Origin: an uncultured Marvinbryantia sp.
Lineage (GTDB): Bacteria > Bacillota > Clostridia > Lachnospirales > Lachnospiraceae
DNA length: 42,480 nt
Reading direction: 5' to 3'
Assembly (NCBI GenBank): GCA_934408725.1
Contig: CAKRVB010000025.1
Location: 1 to 42,480, forward strand
Below are positions 1 through 7,863 of the stretch, piece after piece (position 1 is the stretch's first letter; every line of letters starts with the position of its first letter). A model generated the notes under the pieces. The model ran no database searches and had not been told where the DNA came from. It saw nothing but the letters and a program-made list of their open reading frames with translations. The position numbers and the translations under genes were made by a program.

Positions 1-3
1 TAT

Positions 4-894
4 ATGTACAAGATTTTAGAAGCAGGTAAGCTTGCCGGCAACATCTACAAGATGGTTGTGGAAGCTCCTCGTGTTGCAAAGCACTGCCTGCCGGGACAGT
101 TTGTCATTGTAAAAATGGATGAAGTAGGCGAGAGAATTCCACTTACCATTTGTGATTATGATCGTGAGGCAGGTACTATTACGATTGTATTCCAGCCAAT
201 CGGAGCATCTACAGAAAAATTCTCCATGCTTCAGGCTGGTGATTCTTTCAGAGACTTTGTAGGACCGCTTGGCCAGCCTTCTGATTTATGTACAGAACCA
301 CTGGAAGAAGTAAAGAAAAAGAAGATTCTGTTCGTCGCAGGTGGTGTAGGAACTGCACCTGTTTATCCTCAGGTAAAATGGCTGCATGAGCATGGGGTAG
401 ATGTAGACGTTATCGTTGGTGCCAAGACAAAAGATCTTGTGATTCTGGAGAAAGAACTTCAGGAAGTATCAGGTAATCTTTACATTACAACAGATGACGG
501 ATCCTATGGAAGAAGCGGTATGGTTACCAAAGTAATCGAAGATCTGGTAACAAAAGAAGGTAAGACTTACGATCACTGTGTTTCCATCGGACCTATGATT
601 ATGATGAAATTCTGCTGCCTGACTACCAAGAAATTAAACATTCCTACTGTTGTCAGTATGAACCCGATCATGGTAGACGGTACCGGTATGTGTGGTGCCT
701 GTCGAGTTATGGTAGGTGATGAGGTAAAATTTGCATGCGTAGACGGACCTGAATTTGATGGTCATAAGATCGATTTCGACGTAGCCATGAAGAGACAGGC
801 TCTTTACAAGACAGAAGAAGGCCGTGCTTTATTAAAACTGCGTGAAGGTGAAACACATCATGGCGGATGTGGAAATTGTGGAGGTGACAAATAA
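4..894 (+). CDS. nfnA: NfnA-like small subunit: FAD/[2Fe-2S] NAD(H)-binding subunit of ferredoxin:NADP transhydrogenase
   Basis: 296-residue protein of the sulfide/dihydroorotate dehydrogenase-like FAD/NAD-binding family. An N-terminal ferredoxin-reductase FAD domain (RIPLTICDYD) is followed by an NAD-binding domain (FVAGGVGTAPVYPQ) and a [2Fe-2S] motif with Cys230, Cys233 and Cys245 (CGAC and FACVDGPEFDG). In the characterised NfnAB enzyme an Asp completes this cluster. With NfnB it would couple NADH and reduced ferredoxin oxidation to NADP reduction by flavin-based electron bifurcation in the cytoplasm. The pairing with the next gene, with a TAATG stop/start overlap, supports this; family members are often labelled sulfide dehydrogenase or glutamate synthase instead. 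The very C-terminus carries an extra CGNC-type cysteine pair. The start lies 3 bases into the window, so its ribosome binding site is not visible and a longer protein cannot be excluded. Confidence 0.85.
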   Translation: MYKILEAGKLAGNIYKMVVEAPRVAKHCLPGQFVIVKMDEVGERIPLTICDYDREAGTITIVFQPIGASTEKFSMLQAGDSFRDFVGPLGQPSDLCTEPLEEVKKKKILFVAGGVGTAPVYPQVKWLHEHGVDVDVIVGAKTKDLVILEKELQEVSGNLYITTDDGSYGRSGMVTKVIEDLVTKEGKTYDHCVSIGPMIMMKFCCLTTKKLNIPTVVSMNPIMVDGTGMCGACRVMVGDEVKFACVDGPEFDGHKIDFDVAMKRQALYKTEEGRALLKLREGETHHGGCGNCGGDK

Positions 895-2282
895 TGGCAG
901 ATGTATTAAAGAAAGTTCCTGTAAGAGAACAGGATCCACAGGTCAGAGCAACCAATTTTGACGAAGTATGTCTGGGATATAATAAAGAAGAGGCAATGGA
1001 AGAAGCTTCCAGATGTCTGAACTGTAAGAATGCAAAATGTGTACAGGGATGTCCTGTAAGCATTAATATTCCTGGATTTATTCATGAAGTAAAAGAAGGA
1101 AACTTTGAAAAAGCATACAAAGTGATTTCCGAATCTTCCGCACTTCCTGCTATCTGCGGACGTGTTTGCCCACAGGAAAGCCAGTGTGAAGGAAAATGTA
1201 TCCGTGGTATCAAGGGTGAAGCAGTTTCCATCGGTAAACTGGAACGTTTTGTGGCTGACTGGGCAAGAGAGAATGGCATAAAACCAGCTCCTGCTGCACA
1301 GAAAAACGGAAAGAAAGTAGCCGTAATCGGTTCTGGCCCTTCCGGACTTACCTGTGCCGGAGACCTTGCAAAGCTGGGCTACGATGTGACTATTTTTGAA
1401 GCGCTTCATGAAGCGGGTGGAGTTCTGGTATATGGTATCCCTGAATTCCGTCTTCCAAAGCTGGATGTAGTAGCAAAAGAAGTAGAAAATGTAAAAGCGC
1501 TGGGTGTTAAGATTGAGACAAATGTAATCATCGGCCGTTCCATCACGATTGATGAACTGATGGAGGAAGAAGGATTTGAAGCTGTATTTATCGGATCTGG
1601 CGCCGGTCTTCCAATGTTCATGGGCATTCCTGGAGAAACTGCAAAGGGTGTATTTTCAGCGAATGAATACCTGACCAGAAATAATCTGATGAAAGCTTTC
1701 CGTGAAGATTATGATACACCAATCGTAAGAGGTAAAAAAGTAGCCGTTGTCGGTGGTGGTAACGTAGCAATGGATGCTGCCAGAACAGCACTTCGTCTCG
1801 GTGCAGAAGTACATATCGTATACAGAAGAAGTGAAGCAGAACTTCCTGCAAGAGCAGAAGAAGTACATCATGCAAAAGAAGAAGGAGTTATCTTCGATCT
1901 TTTGACTAACCCAACTGAGATCCTGGTCAACGAAGAGGATGCGGTAGCAGGTATGAAGTGTGTACGTATGGAACTTGGTGAGCCAGACGCATCAGGAAGA
2001 AGACGTCCGGTTGCTATTCCTGGATCTGAATTTGTGCTGGATGTGGACACCGTTATCATGTCCCTTGGTACTTCACCAAACCCACTGATTTCTTCTACTA
2101 CAATCGGTCTGGATACCAATAAGCGTAAATGTATTATTGCAGATGAAGAAACTGGTAAGACATCTAAGGATGGCGTGTATGCCGGTGGTGATGCTGTTAC
2201 GGGTGCAGCTACTGTTATTCTTGCTATGGGAGCAGGTAAAGCTGCAGCAAAAGGTATTCACGAATTCTTAAGCAATAAATAA
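894..2282 (+). CDS. nfnB: NfnB-like large subunit (GltD-type FAD/[4Fe-4S] oxidoreductase)
   Basis: 462 residues, the usual length of the GltD/NfnB family. Two N-terminal [4Fe-4S] motifs are visible: Cys41, 44, 49, 53 and Cys88, 92, 98, 102. An FAD Rossmann motif (GSGPSGLTCAG) follows, and then a second dinucleotide motif (GGGNVAMDAAR) for NADPH. The ATG overlaps the stop of the small subunit gene by one base (TAATG), implying translational coupling and a heteromeric enzyme. Annotation pipelines often call such proteins NADPH-dependent glutamate synthase small chain. No large glutamate synthase gene is nearby and the NfnA partner is adjacent, so the bifurcating transhydrogenase reading is preferred. 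Substrate specificity remains inferred. Confidence 0.87.
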   Translation: MADVLKKVPVREQDPQVRATNFDEVCLGYNKEEAMEEASRCLNCKNAKCVQGCPVSINIPGFIHEVKEGNFEKAYKVISESSALPAICGRVCPQESQCEGKCIRGIKGEAVSIGKLERFVADWARENGIKPAPAAQKNGKKVAVIGSGPSGLTCAGDLAKLGYDVTIFEALHEAGGVLVYGIPEFRLPKLDVVAKEVENVKALGVKIETNVIIGRSITIDELMEEEGFEAVFIGSGAGLPMFMGIPGETAKGVFSANEYLTRNNLMKAFREDYDTPIVRGKKVAVVGGGNVAMDAARTALRLGAEVHIVYRRSEAELPARAEEVHHAKEEGVIFDLLTNPTEILVNEEDAVAGMKCVRMELGEPDASGRRRPVAIPGSEFVLDVDTVIMSLGTSPNPLISSTTIGLDTNKRKCIIADEETGKTSKDGVYAGGDAVTGAATVILAMGAGKAAAKGIHEFLSNK

Positions 2283-2303
2283 AAAGAACAATATGGAATC
2301 AGA

Positions 2304-2337
2304 AAGAGGACTGCAGTAGAAAACTGCAGCCCTTTTT
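2304..2337 (+). terminator. Intrinsic terminator after nfnAB
   Basis: Stem CTGCAGT (2311-2317) and ACTGCAG (2323-2329) around a 5-base loop, extended outward by GG/CC and A/T pairs past one mismatch, then a run of five T. It ends the nfnAB unit 20 bases after its stop codon. Confidence 0.85.
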
Positions 2338-2373
2338 CCGTATCTGTTTCTATGATCAGACAAAGGAGCCATT

Positions 2374-2853
2374 ATGAAAATTACCATTCTTTGCGTCGGA
2401 AAAATCAAGGAAAAATATTTTAGTGATGCCATTGCCGAGTATGCAAAACGGCTTTCCAGATATTGTAAACTGGAAATTGTGGAAGTAGCAGATGAAAAGA
2501 CTCCAGATCGTGCCAGTCAGACGGAAATTGCCCAGATTAAGGCAAAAGAGGGCGACCGTCTGTTAAAATATGTAAAAGATGATGCGTTTAAAATCGTTTT
2601 GGCCATTCAGGGCTCACGTATGACATCTGAAAAGTTCTCCGCTTATATAGAACAGCTGGGGGTACGGGGAGTGAGCCATATTATGTTCTTTATTGGAGGA
2701 TCTCTGGGACTGGATGAGCGTATCCTGAAAATGGCCGACTATAGTCTGAGTTTTTCTGACATGACCTTTCCCCATCAGTTGATGAGGGTGATATTGCTGG
2801 AGCAGATCTATCGTGGCTTCCGGATTTCTTTTGGCGAACCATACCATAAATGA
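2374..2853 (+). CDS. rlmH: 23S rRNA (pseudouridine1915-N3)-methyltransferase RlmH
   Basis: 159 residues, the standard size for this SPOUT-class methyltransferase, which methylates pseudouridine 1915 in helix 69 of 23S rRNA on assembled 70S ribosomes. The N-terminus MKITILCVGKIK, the SAM-loop segment FFIGGSLGLDE and the C-terminal signature EQIYRGFRI...PYHK are diagnostic. An AAAGGAG ribosome binding site lies 7 bases before the ATG. It begins a new run of genes after the nfnAB terminator. No convincing promoter was seen in the short gap. Confidence 0.97.
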   Translation: MKITILCVGKIKEKYFSDAIAEYAKRLSRYCKLEIVEVADEKTPDRASQTEIAQIKAKEGDRLLKYVKDDAFKIVLAIQGSRMTSEKFSAYIEQLGVRGVSHIMFFIGGSLGLDERILKMADYSLSFSDMTFPHQLMRVILLEQIYRGFRISFGEPYHK

Positions 2854-2881
2854 ACAATGAATGAAGACGAGGTTCAAGTTT

Positions 2882-3433
2882 ATGAGAACAATAGCAGATA
2901 AAATAGAAACCATAATCAGCCAATATCCCCTGATCCAGTATGCGTTCTGTGCTACATCGGAATTGGTCTTTTCCGAAAAAGTGCGGCATATCTGTGAGAC
3001 CGAGTGTGAACGTTACGGAAAATCATGGTCCTGTCCTCCAGGGGTAGGAGAAGTAGAAGAATGCCGCAAACGCTGTCAGGATTATGACCGGGTACTGCTT
3101 TATACGACGCAGGCAGAAGTGACAGACTCTTCCATTTTTTCCGAAGCACTGGCTTCTCGTACCTCTCACGAAGAAATCACCAGAGAAATGCTAAAAGAAT
3201 TTCGTGAAGAAGGGATTTCCTGTTTTGCATTGTCAGGAGATTCCTGCCAGATTTGCAGTAAATGTGCCTACCCGGACAGCTGCCGTCATCCGGATATGGC
3301 GATTCCCTGTATAGAGAGTTATGGCATATTAGTTGTAGATCTGACGGAAAAATATCAGATAGATTTTTACACGGATATGCATACGGTTACCTGGTTTGGA
3401 CTGATTTTTTACCGGGAAAAAGATCGGGAGTGA
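2882..3433 (+). CDS. DUF2284 family Cys-rich predicted metal-binding protein
   Basis: Protein of about 183 residues with many cysteines arranged as in the DUF2284 family: CETECERYGKSWSCPPG near the N-terminus, CRKRC, and CQICSKCAYPDSCRHPD in the second half. These resemble ligands for one or two iron-sulfur clusters, but the reaction is unknown. The start at 2882 is chosen because GAGG lies 9 bases upstream. An in-frame ATG at 2861 would add seven residues but has no ribosome binding site. It follows rlmH by 28 bases and is probably co-transcribed. Confidence 0.8.
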   Translation: MRTIADKIETIISQYPLIQYAFCATSELVFSEKVRHICETECERYGKSWSCPPGVGEVEECRKRCQDYDRVLLYTTQAEVTDSSIFSEALASRTSHEEITREMLKEFREEGISCFALSGDSCQICSKCAYPDSCRHPDMAIPCIESYGILVVDLTEKYQIDFYTDMHTVTWFGLIFYREKDRE

Positions 3434-3489
3434 CATATTTGTATCAGAAAATACATATCTTTTAGAAAACAGCATAGATTGGTGAAAAA

Positions 3490-3759
3490 ATGTTCTTTCT
3501 GAAATCAGCTCCCAGGGTTATGGAAACCATGGAAATCCCAGCGGATACGTTTCCGGGGTGTGCTTATCTGCAATTATTTGGAAATCGGCAGATGAAGCTG
3601 GAAAACTACAGCCGCATCATTGATTATGATGAAAAAAAGCTGCTCCTGCAATGTAAAACCTGTCAGATAGAACTCTGCGGTCATGATCTGCTGATCCGGG
3701 AATATTCAGGCACCCGGCTGACTGTGGCGGGCTGTATTGAGCAAATCACTTTTTTATAA
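3490..3759 (+). CDS. yqfC: YqfC/YabP family sporulation protein
   Basis: 89 residues matching the YabP/YqfC family in size and pattern: a short N-terminus, then beta-rich segments such as FGNRQMKLENYSRIIDYDEKKLLL and an ending that reads GCIEQITFL. In Bacillus subtilis yqfC is expressed in sporulating cells, in tandem with yqfD. Here yqfD follows after 13 bases, which strengthens the call. The molecular role is not established. Presence of this pair suggests that the organism keeps a sporulation programme. Confidence 0.85.
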   Translation: MFFLKSAPRVMETMEIPADTFPGCAYLQLFGNRQMKLENYSRIIDYDEKKLLLQCKTCQIELCGHDLLIREYSGTRLTVAGCIEQITFL

Positions 3760-3772
3760 AGGCAGGTTTTTT

Positions 3773-5020
3773 ATGCAGAATGAATATTCTCTTCTGACAG
3801 GATATATCAGGGTATCTGTCACTGGCTGTTCCTGTGAACGTTTCTTCAATCTCTGTGTCAATCATGGGATTCCTCTGTATCAAATTGCGGGGGGCGACGA
3901 GAACTTTACCATGACCATGAAAGCGGAAGATTTCCTGAAAATCAAACGTCTTGTAAAAAAATGCCATGTACATGTATCTGTGGCCAGAAAATACGGTTTT
4001 CCTTTTTTTCTGAAACAGCACCGAAAACGCAAATTTCTTTTGCTTGGATGGATCTGGTGCTGTTTTTTTCTATATTTGCTGTCTCAGCATATCTGGAAAA
4101 TCGAGATCCATGGAAATCAGGAAATTACCAGGGAACAGCTGATACAGTATCTGAATGATTCCAGTATCGGATACGGCAGTGCAAAGAAAGACATCGACTG
4201 TAAACAGACTGCTGCCGATATTCGAAATGCTTTTCCGAAAGTTACCTGGGTGGCTGTCCGAAAACAGGGAACACTTTTGAAAATTGATCTGAAAGAAAAT
4301 ACAGACCAAAGCTATTCTATGCTCCCAGAAGAAACTTCGTTCGATTCATCAGGAAGCAGCCTGGTTGCAGTCTGCGATGGAACAGTCACAGATATGTTCA
4401 TCCGTTCAGGTGTGGCCTGTGTGGCAATCGGACAGGAGGTACAAAAAGGCGATCTGCTTGTATCTGGTGTGATTCCGGTCACAAATGATGAAAATGAAGT
4501 TGTTGCACAGGAATACGTAAATGCAGATGCAGATATTGTGCTGGAGATTTCTGATACTTACACCAGCATCATTTCACGGGAGCAGATGCAGACTCTTTTT
4601 TCTGAGGAAGTGCAGCATGGATATTATTTGAAGTTCTTTCATCAGTTCTTTTCTACGCTGACGGATCTTCCAGATACAACACAGCACGAAATAGTAACAG
4701 AAGAACAGCAGCTGACCCTTTTTTCGGATTTCTATCTTCCTGTGATTTGGGGGAAAATCAGGATCCGGACATTCGCTCAGCATCCGGTTCTTCTGTCAGA
4801 CCGGCAGCTGAAGGAACTATCTATCCAGAAACTGGATAAATTTATTGCGGAAAAAAAAGAAAAAGGGGTTCAAATATTGAAAAAAAATGTTAGAATAGAA
4901 ACGGGTATGACTTTCTGTAAGTGTATCTGTACTTATCAGGCATATACTTCAGATACCAGACGCATACCCTCCATGCAGACAGAAGTCATGGAAGACAACG
5001 AGGAAGGAACCTTTTCATGA
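3773..5020 (+). CDS. yqfD: Sporulation protein YqfD
   Basis: 415 residues from the chosen ATG. The N-terminal cytoplasmic part (GYIRVSVTGCSCERFFNLC) is followed by one membrane segment near residues 88-105, next to a basic KQHRKRK stretch, and a large extracytoplasmic domain beginning IWKIEIHGNQEIT. This is the YqfD layout, with a POTRA/FtsQ-like region right after the membrane segment. The ATG is preceded by an AGG-type site. A TTG at 3737 would overlap yqfC and is less likely. The stop overlaps the phoH start as ATGA, so the two are probably translationally coupled. Confidence 0.9.
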   Translation: MQNEYSLLTGYIRVSVTGCSCERFFNLCVNHGIPLYQIAGGDENFTMTMKAEDFLKIKRLVKKCHVHVSVARKYGFPFFLKQHRKRKFLLLGWIWCCFFLYLLSQHIWKIEIHGNQEITREQLIQYLNDSSIGYGSAKKDIDCKQTAADIRNAFPKVTWVAVRKQGTLLKIDLKENTDQSYSMLPEETSFDSSGSSLVAVCDGTVTDMFIRSGVACVAIGQEVQKGDLLVSGVIPVTNDENEVVAQEYVNADADIVLEISDTYTSIISREQMQTLFSEEVQHGYYLKFFHQFFSTLTDLPDTTQHEIVTEEQQLTLFSDFYLPVIWGKIRIRTFAQHPVLLSDRQLKELSIQKLDKFIAEKKEKGVQILKKNVRIETGMTFCKCICTYQAYTSDTRRIPSMQTEVMEDNEEGTFS

Positions 5021-6030
5021 GTATTATTGAAACATCGGTTACGATACCGGCGAATCTGGAAGCAAATATCTTCGGTCAGTTTGACCAGCATGTCAAGCGG
5101 ATCGAGAAGACGCTGCATGTTACGATTATTTCCAGAGAAGGCAATATTAAGATCCTGGGCAGTGAATATGGATCCAGGAAAGCGGCTCAGATTATTGAGA
5201 GTCTGACCACACTGGCGAAAGCCGGCAATACCATTACCGAACAGAATGTAGATTACGTACTGGCACTTGCCATGGAAGATCAGGAGTCGGCTATCGTAGA
5301 GATTGATAAGGACTGTATCTGCCATACTATCAATGGGAAGCAGATTAAGCCAAAGACATTAGGCCAGAAGGCTTATATTGATGCGATCCGCAAGAATATG
5401 ATTGTATTTGGGATCGGGCCCGCAGGTACCGGAAAGACCTATCTGGCCATGGCGATGGCCATTCAGGCATTTAAAAACGAAGAAGCTGCAAGAATTATTC
5501 TTACAAGACCTGCGATTGAAGCAGGTGAAAAACTTGGATTTTTGCCAGGAGATCTGCAAAGCAAAGTAGACCCTTACCTGCGCCCGCTGTATGATGCATT
5601 ATATCAGATCATGGGACCGGAGAGTTTCCAGAAAAATATGGAAAAAGGACTGATTGAGGTGGCTCCTCTGGCTTATATGAGAGGACGTACTCTGGATAAT
5701 GCCTATATTATTCTGGATGAAGCCCAGAATACCACACCGGCACAGATGAAGATGTTTCTGACAAGAATCGGATTCGGATCCAAGGTGATTGTCACCGGGG
5801 ATATGACACAGAAGGATCTTCCGTCCGGCACGCAGTCCGGATTGGATGTAGCTGCCAGAGTGCTTGGAAAGGTGGAAGGAATTGCATTCTGCACACTTAC
5901 CAGTAAAGACGTGGTTCGTCATCCTCTGGTACAGAAGATTGTAAAGGCTTATGATGATTATGAAGCGAAGCAGAGCAGACGTACTGCTTCCAGAAAACAG
6001 AAAAGTTCGTCAGAACATCAGAGAGGATAA
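5017..6030 (+). CDS. phoH: PhoH-like P-loop ATPase
   Basis: 337 residues. An N-terminal region with KH-like features (IKILGSEYGSRKAAQIIESL) precedes the PhoH ATPase domain, with Walker A GPAGTGKT at 134-141 and Walker B ending in Asp234-Glu235 (ILDEAQN). The start at 5017 is chosen because GAAGG lies just upstream and it gives the normal family N-terminus. Longer in-frame versions run back into yqfD. Neighbouring ybeY is the classic partner of phoH in bacteria, which points to RNA or ribosome metabolism; the exact role is unsettled. Confidence 0.94.
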   Translation: MSIIETSVTIPANLEANIFGQFDQHVKRIEKTLHVTIISREGNIKILGSEYGSRKAAQIIESLTTLAKAGNTITEQNVDYVLALAMEDQESAIVEIDKDCICHTINGKQIKPKTLGQKAYIDAIRKNMIVFGIGPAGTGKTYLAMAMAIQAFKNEEAARIILTRPAIEAGEKLGFLPGDLQSKVDPYLRPLYDALYQIMGPESFQKNMEKGLIEVAPLAYMRGRTLDNAYIILDEAQNTTPAQMKMFLTRIGFGSKVIVTGDMTQKDLPSGTQSGLDVAARVLGKVEGIAFCTLTSKDVVRHPLVQKIVKAYDDYEAKQSRRTASRKQKSSSEHQRG

Positions 6031-6035
6031 CGACT

Positions 6036-6536
6036 ATGACACTGAATCTATCTGAAGAATGTACCAATGAATTTGAGTTTGACTGCAAAGAAGTGGCCTT
6101 TCAGGTAATGAATGCCGTTCTGGATTCAGAAAACTGTCCTTATGAAGCAACGGTTGATCTTACGTTAACAACAGACAGCGAAATCCATGAGATCAATCTG
6201 CAGCAGAGGGGAATTGACCGGGCTACCGATGTATTGTCATTTCCAATGACGCAGTTTCCGGTGCCGGGAGAATTTGATTTTCTGGAAGAAGAGGGCATGG
6301 ACAGTTTTGATCCGGACAGTGGGGAACTGATGCTGGGAGATATTGTGATCTCAGTAGATCATGTAAATGCCCAGGCTGCGGAATATGGACATTCCAGGCT
6401 GCGTGAGTTTGCTTTTCTGGTGGCTCACAGTATGTATCACCTCATTGGCTATGATCATATGACAGAGCCGGAAGCAAAGATTATGGAACAAAAGCAAAAA
6501 GACATACTGAATCTTTTGCATATAAACCGAGATTGA
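6036..6536 (+). CDS. ybeY: Endoribonuclease YbeY (16S rRNA maturation)
   Basis: 166 residues with the zinc-binding motif His131-x3-His135-x5-His141 (HSMYHLIGYDH) and the upstream signature GIDRATDVLSFP. YbeY is a metal-dependent RNase involved in 16S rRNA 3'-end processing and late ribosome quality control. AGAGGA lies before the ATG, and the gene starts 5 bases after phoH. The usual downstream neighbours in other Firmicutes (diacylglycerol kinase, era, recO) are not here; a DUF3048 gene follows instead. Confidence 0.96.
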   Translation: MTLNLSEECTNEFEFDCKEVAFQVMNAVLDSENCPYEATVDLTLTTDSEIHEINLQQRGIDRATDVLSFPMTQFPVPGEFDFLEEEGMDSFDPDSGELMLGDIVISVDHVNAQAAEYGHSRLREFAFLVAHSMYHLIGYDHMTEPEAKIMEQKQKDILNLLHINRD

Positions 6537-6562
6537 TTTTTTAAACAAAGGAGGCTATAACT

Positions 6563-7795
6563 ATGAGAAAGAAACTGGTAGCGTGTTTACTTGGAGTATC
6601 TGCAATGTCCTGTCTGATATCAGGACAGATGATATCCGCAGAAGAATATTATGATGACGGAACCTATTATGATATTGATTCCTACAATGAAGAATACTAT
6701 GATGATGGTTCTTACAGCGAAGAATACTCTGATGATTCGTCCGAAAGTGCCGGAAGTTCTGATTCCTGGTATCAGACACCGCGTACCGATATTCAGCGGG
6801 GCGGCGGGGAAAGAGAAACACCGGATGAGAATGGACAGATTCACAGCTATCTGACCGGACAGCTTACGGATGCAGAGATTGCGCTTCAGCGACCGGTTGC
6901 TGTGATGATTAACAATATTATCAATGCTCTGCCACAGTCTGGAATTGAGAATGCATCTGTGATTTACGAAGCTCCGGTTGAAGGGGAAATTACCCGTATG
7001 ATGGCTATCTTTGATTCTGTAGATGGCATTGACAAGATTGGTCCGGTCAGAAGCTGTCGTGACTATTATATTGACTGGGCGCTGGAATTCGATGCAATCT
7101 ATGTACACTATGGACAGGCAGTATATGCTTATGATTTACTGAATTCTGATATGGTAAATAATATCAGTGGTCTTCAGTATCAGGATTCCGTTGGAGAACT
7201 GAACGGTTATGCCGGTGAAGATGTTTTCTTCCGCTCTTCTGACCGTGTAGCACCACATAACTGCTATACCAGTGGAGAAGGTATCTTAAAAGGTATCGAA
7301 CGTAAGGGCTACAGCATGGAACTGGATAATGACTATACCGGTCACTTCAAGTTCGCTGCTGACGGAGAGACAGTAACTTATCCGGAAGGAACCGCAACCC
7401 ATATTGTACCGCATAAGTATACAAACTATCCATTCTTCGATTATGATACTACAACCGAAAAATACTTAAGAAGTGAATATCCTGACCGCTCTGCAGGTGC
7501 TGCTCAGATTGATGATACCACAGGTGATCAGCTGGCAGTCGACAATGTGATCATTCAGTATTGCGAGATTCAGAACTATGATGATCATGGATATCTGAAT
7601 ATCAACACCAATTCAGGCGGAGATGCAATCCTGTTCACCAAAGGTACCTATGAACATGCGACCTGGGTAAAAGATTCAGACTGGGGTCCTGCAAAATATT
7701 ATGATGCAGATGGCAATGAAATTGCAATTAATCAGGGTAAGACCTGGGTATGCATCGTACAGGATACCAGAAAAGACGATACAAGCTTTGAATAA
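6563..7795 (+). CDS. Exported DUF3048 family protein with acidic Tyr/Asp-rich repeats
   Basis: 410 residues. The N-terminus MRKKLVACLLGVSAMSC... is a secretion signal; the Cys at the end of AMSC is only a poor lipobox. Residues about 27-75 are a low-complexity linker of repeated EYYDDG-like units, and the DUF3048 domains follow (RPVAVMINNI...ALPQSGIENASVIYEAPVEGEITRM). The family includes the B. subtilis lipoprotein YerB; its function is unknown. A strong AAAGGAGG site precedes the ATG. The domain is probably extracytoplasmic. The tyrosine/aspartate repeat is unusual and may bind metal or wall polymers, but that is speculation. Confidence 0.85.
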   Translation: MRKKLVACLLGVSAMSCLISGQMISAEEYYDDGTYYDIDSYNEEYYDDGSYSEEYSDDSSESAGSSDSWYQTPRTDIQRGGGERETPDENGQIHSYLTGQLTDAEIALQRPVAVMINNIINALPQSGIENASVIYEAPVEGEITRMMAIFDSVDGIDKIGPVRSCRDYYIDWALEFDAIYVHYGQAVYAYDLLNSDMVNNISGLQYQDSVGELNGYAGEDVFFRSSDRVAPHNCYTSGEGILKGIERKGYSMELDNDYTGHFKFAADGETVTYPEGTATHIVPHKYTNYPFFDYDTTTEKYLRSEYPDRSAGAAQIDDTTGDQLAVDNVIIQYCEIQNYDDHGYLNINTNSGGDAILFTKGTYEHATWVKDSDWGPAKYYDADGNEIAINQGKTWVCIVQDTRKDDTSFE

Positions 7796-7863
7796 TGCAA
7801 ATGACATACAAAAGATCAGACAGAACAAAGAGTAACAAAAAGTAACATGGAGGATAAGGCTAA

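Noticed and set aside
906..1409. 167-residue antisense frame opposite nfnB
   Set aside because: Shadow of a conserved gene; composition is unlike a real protein.
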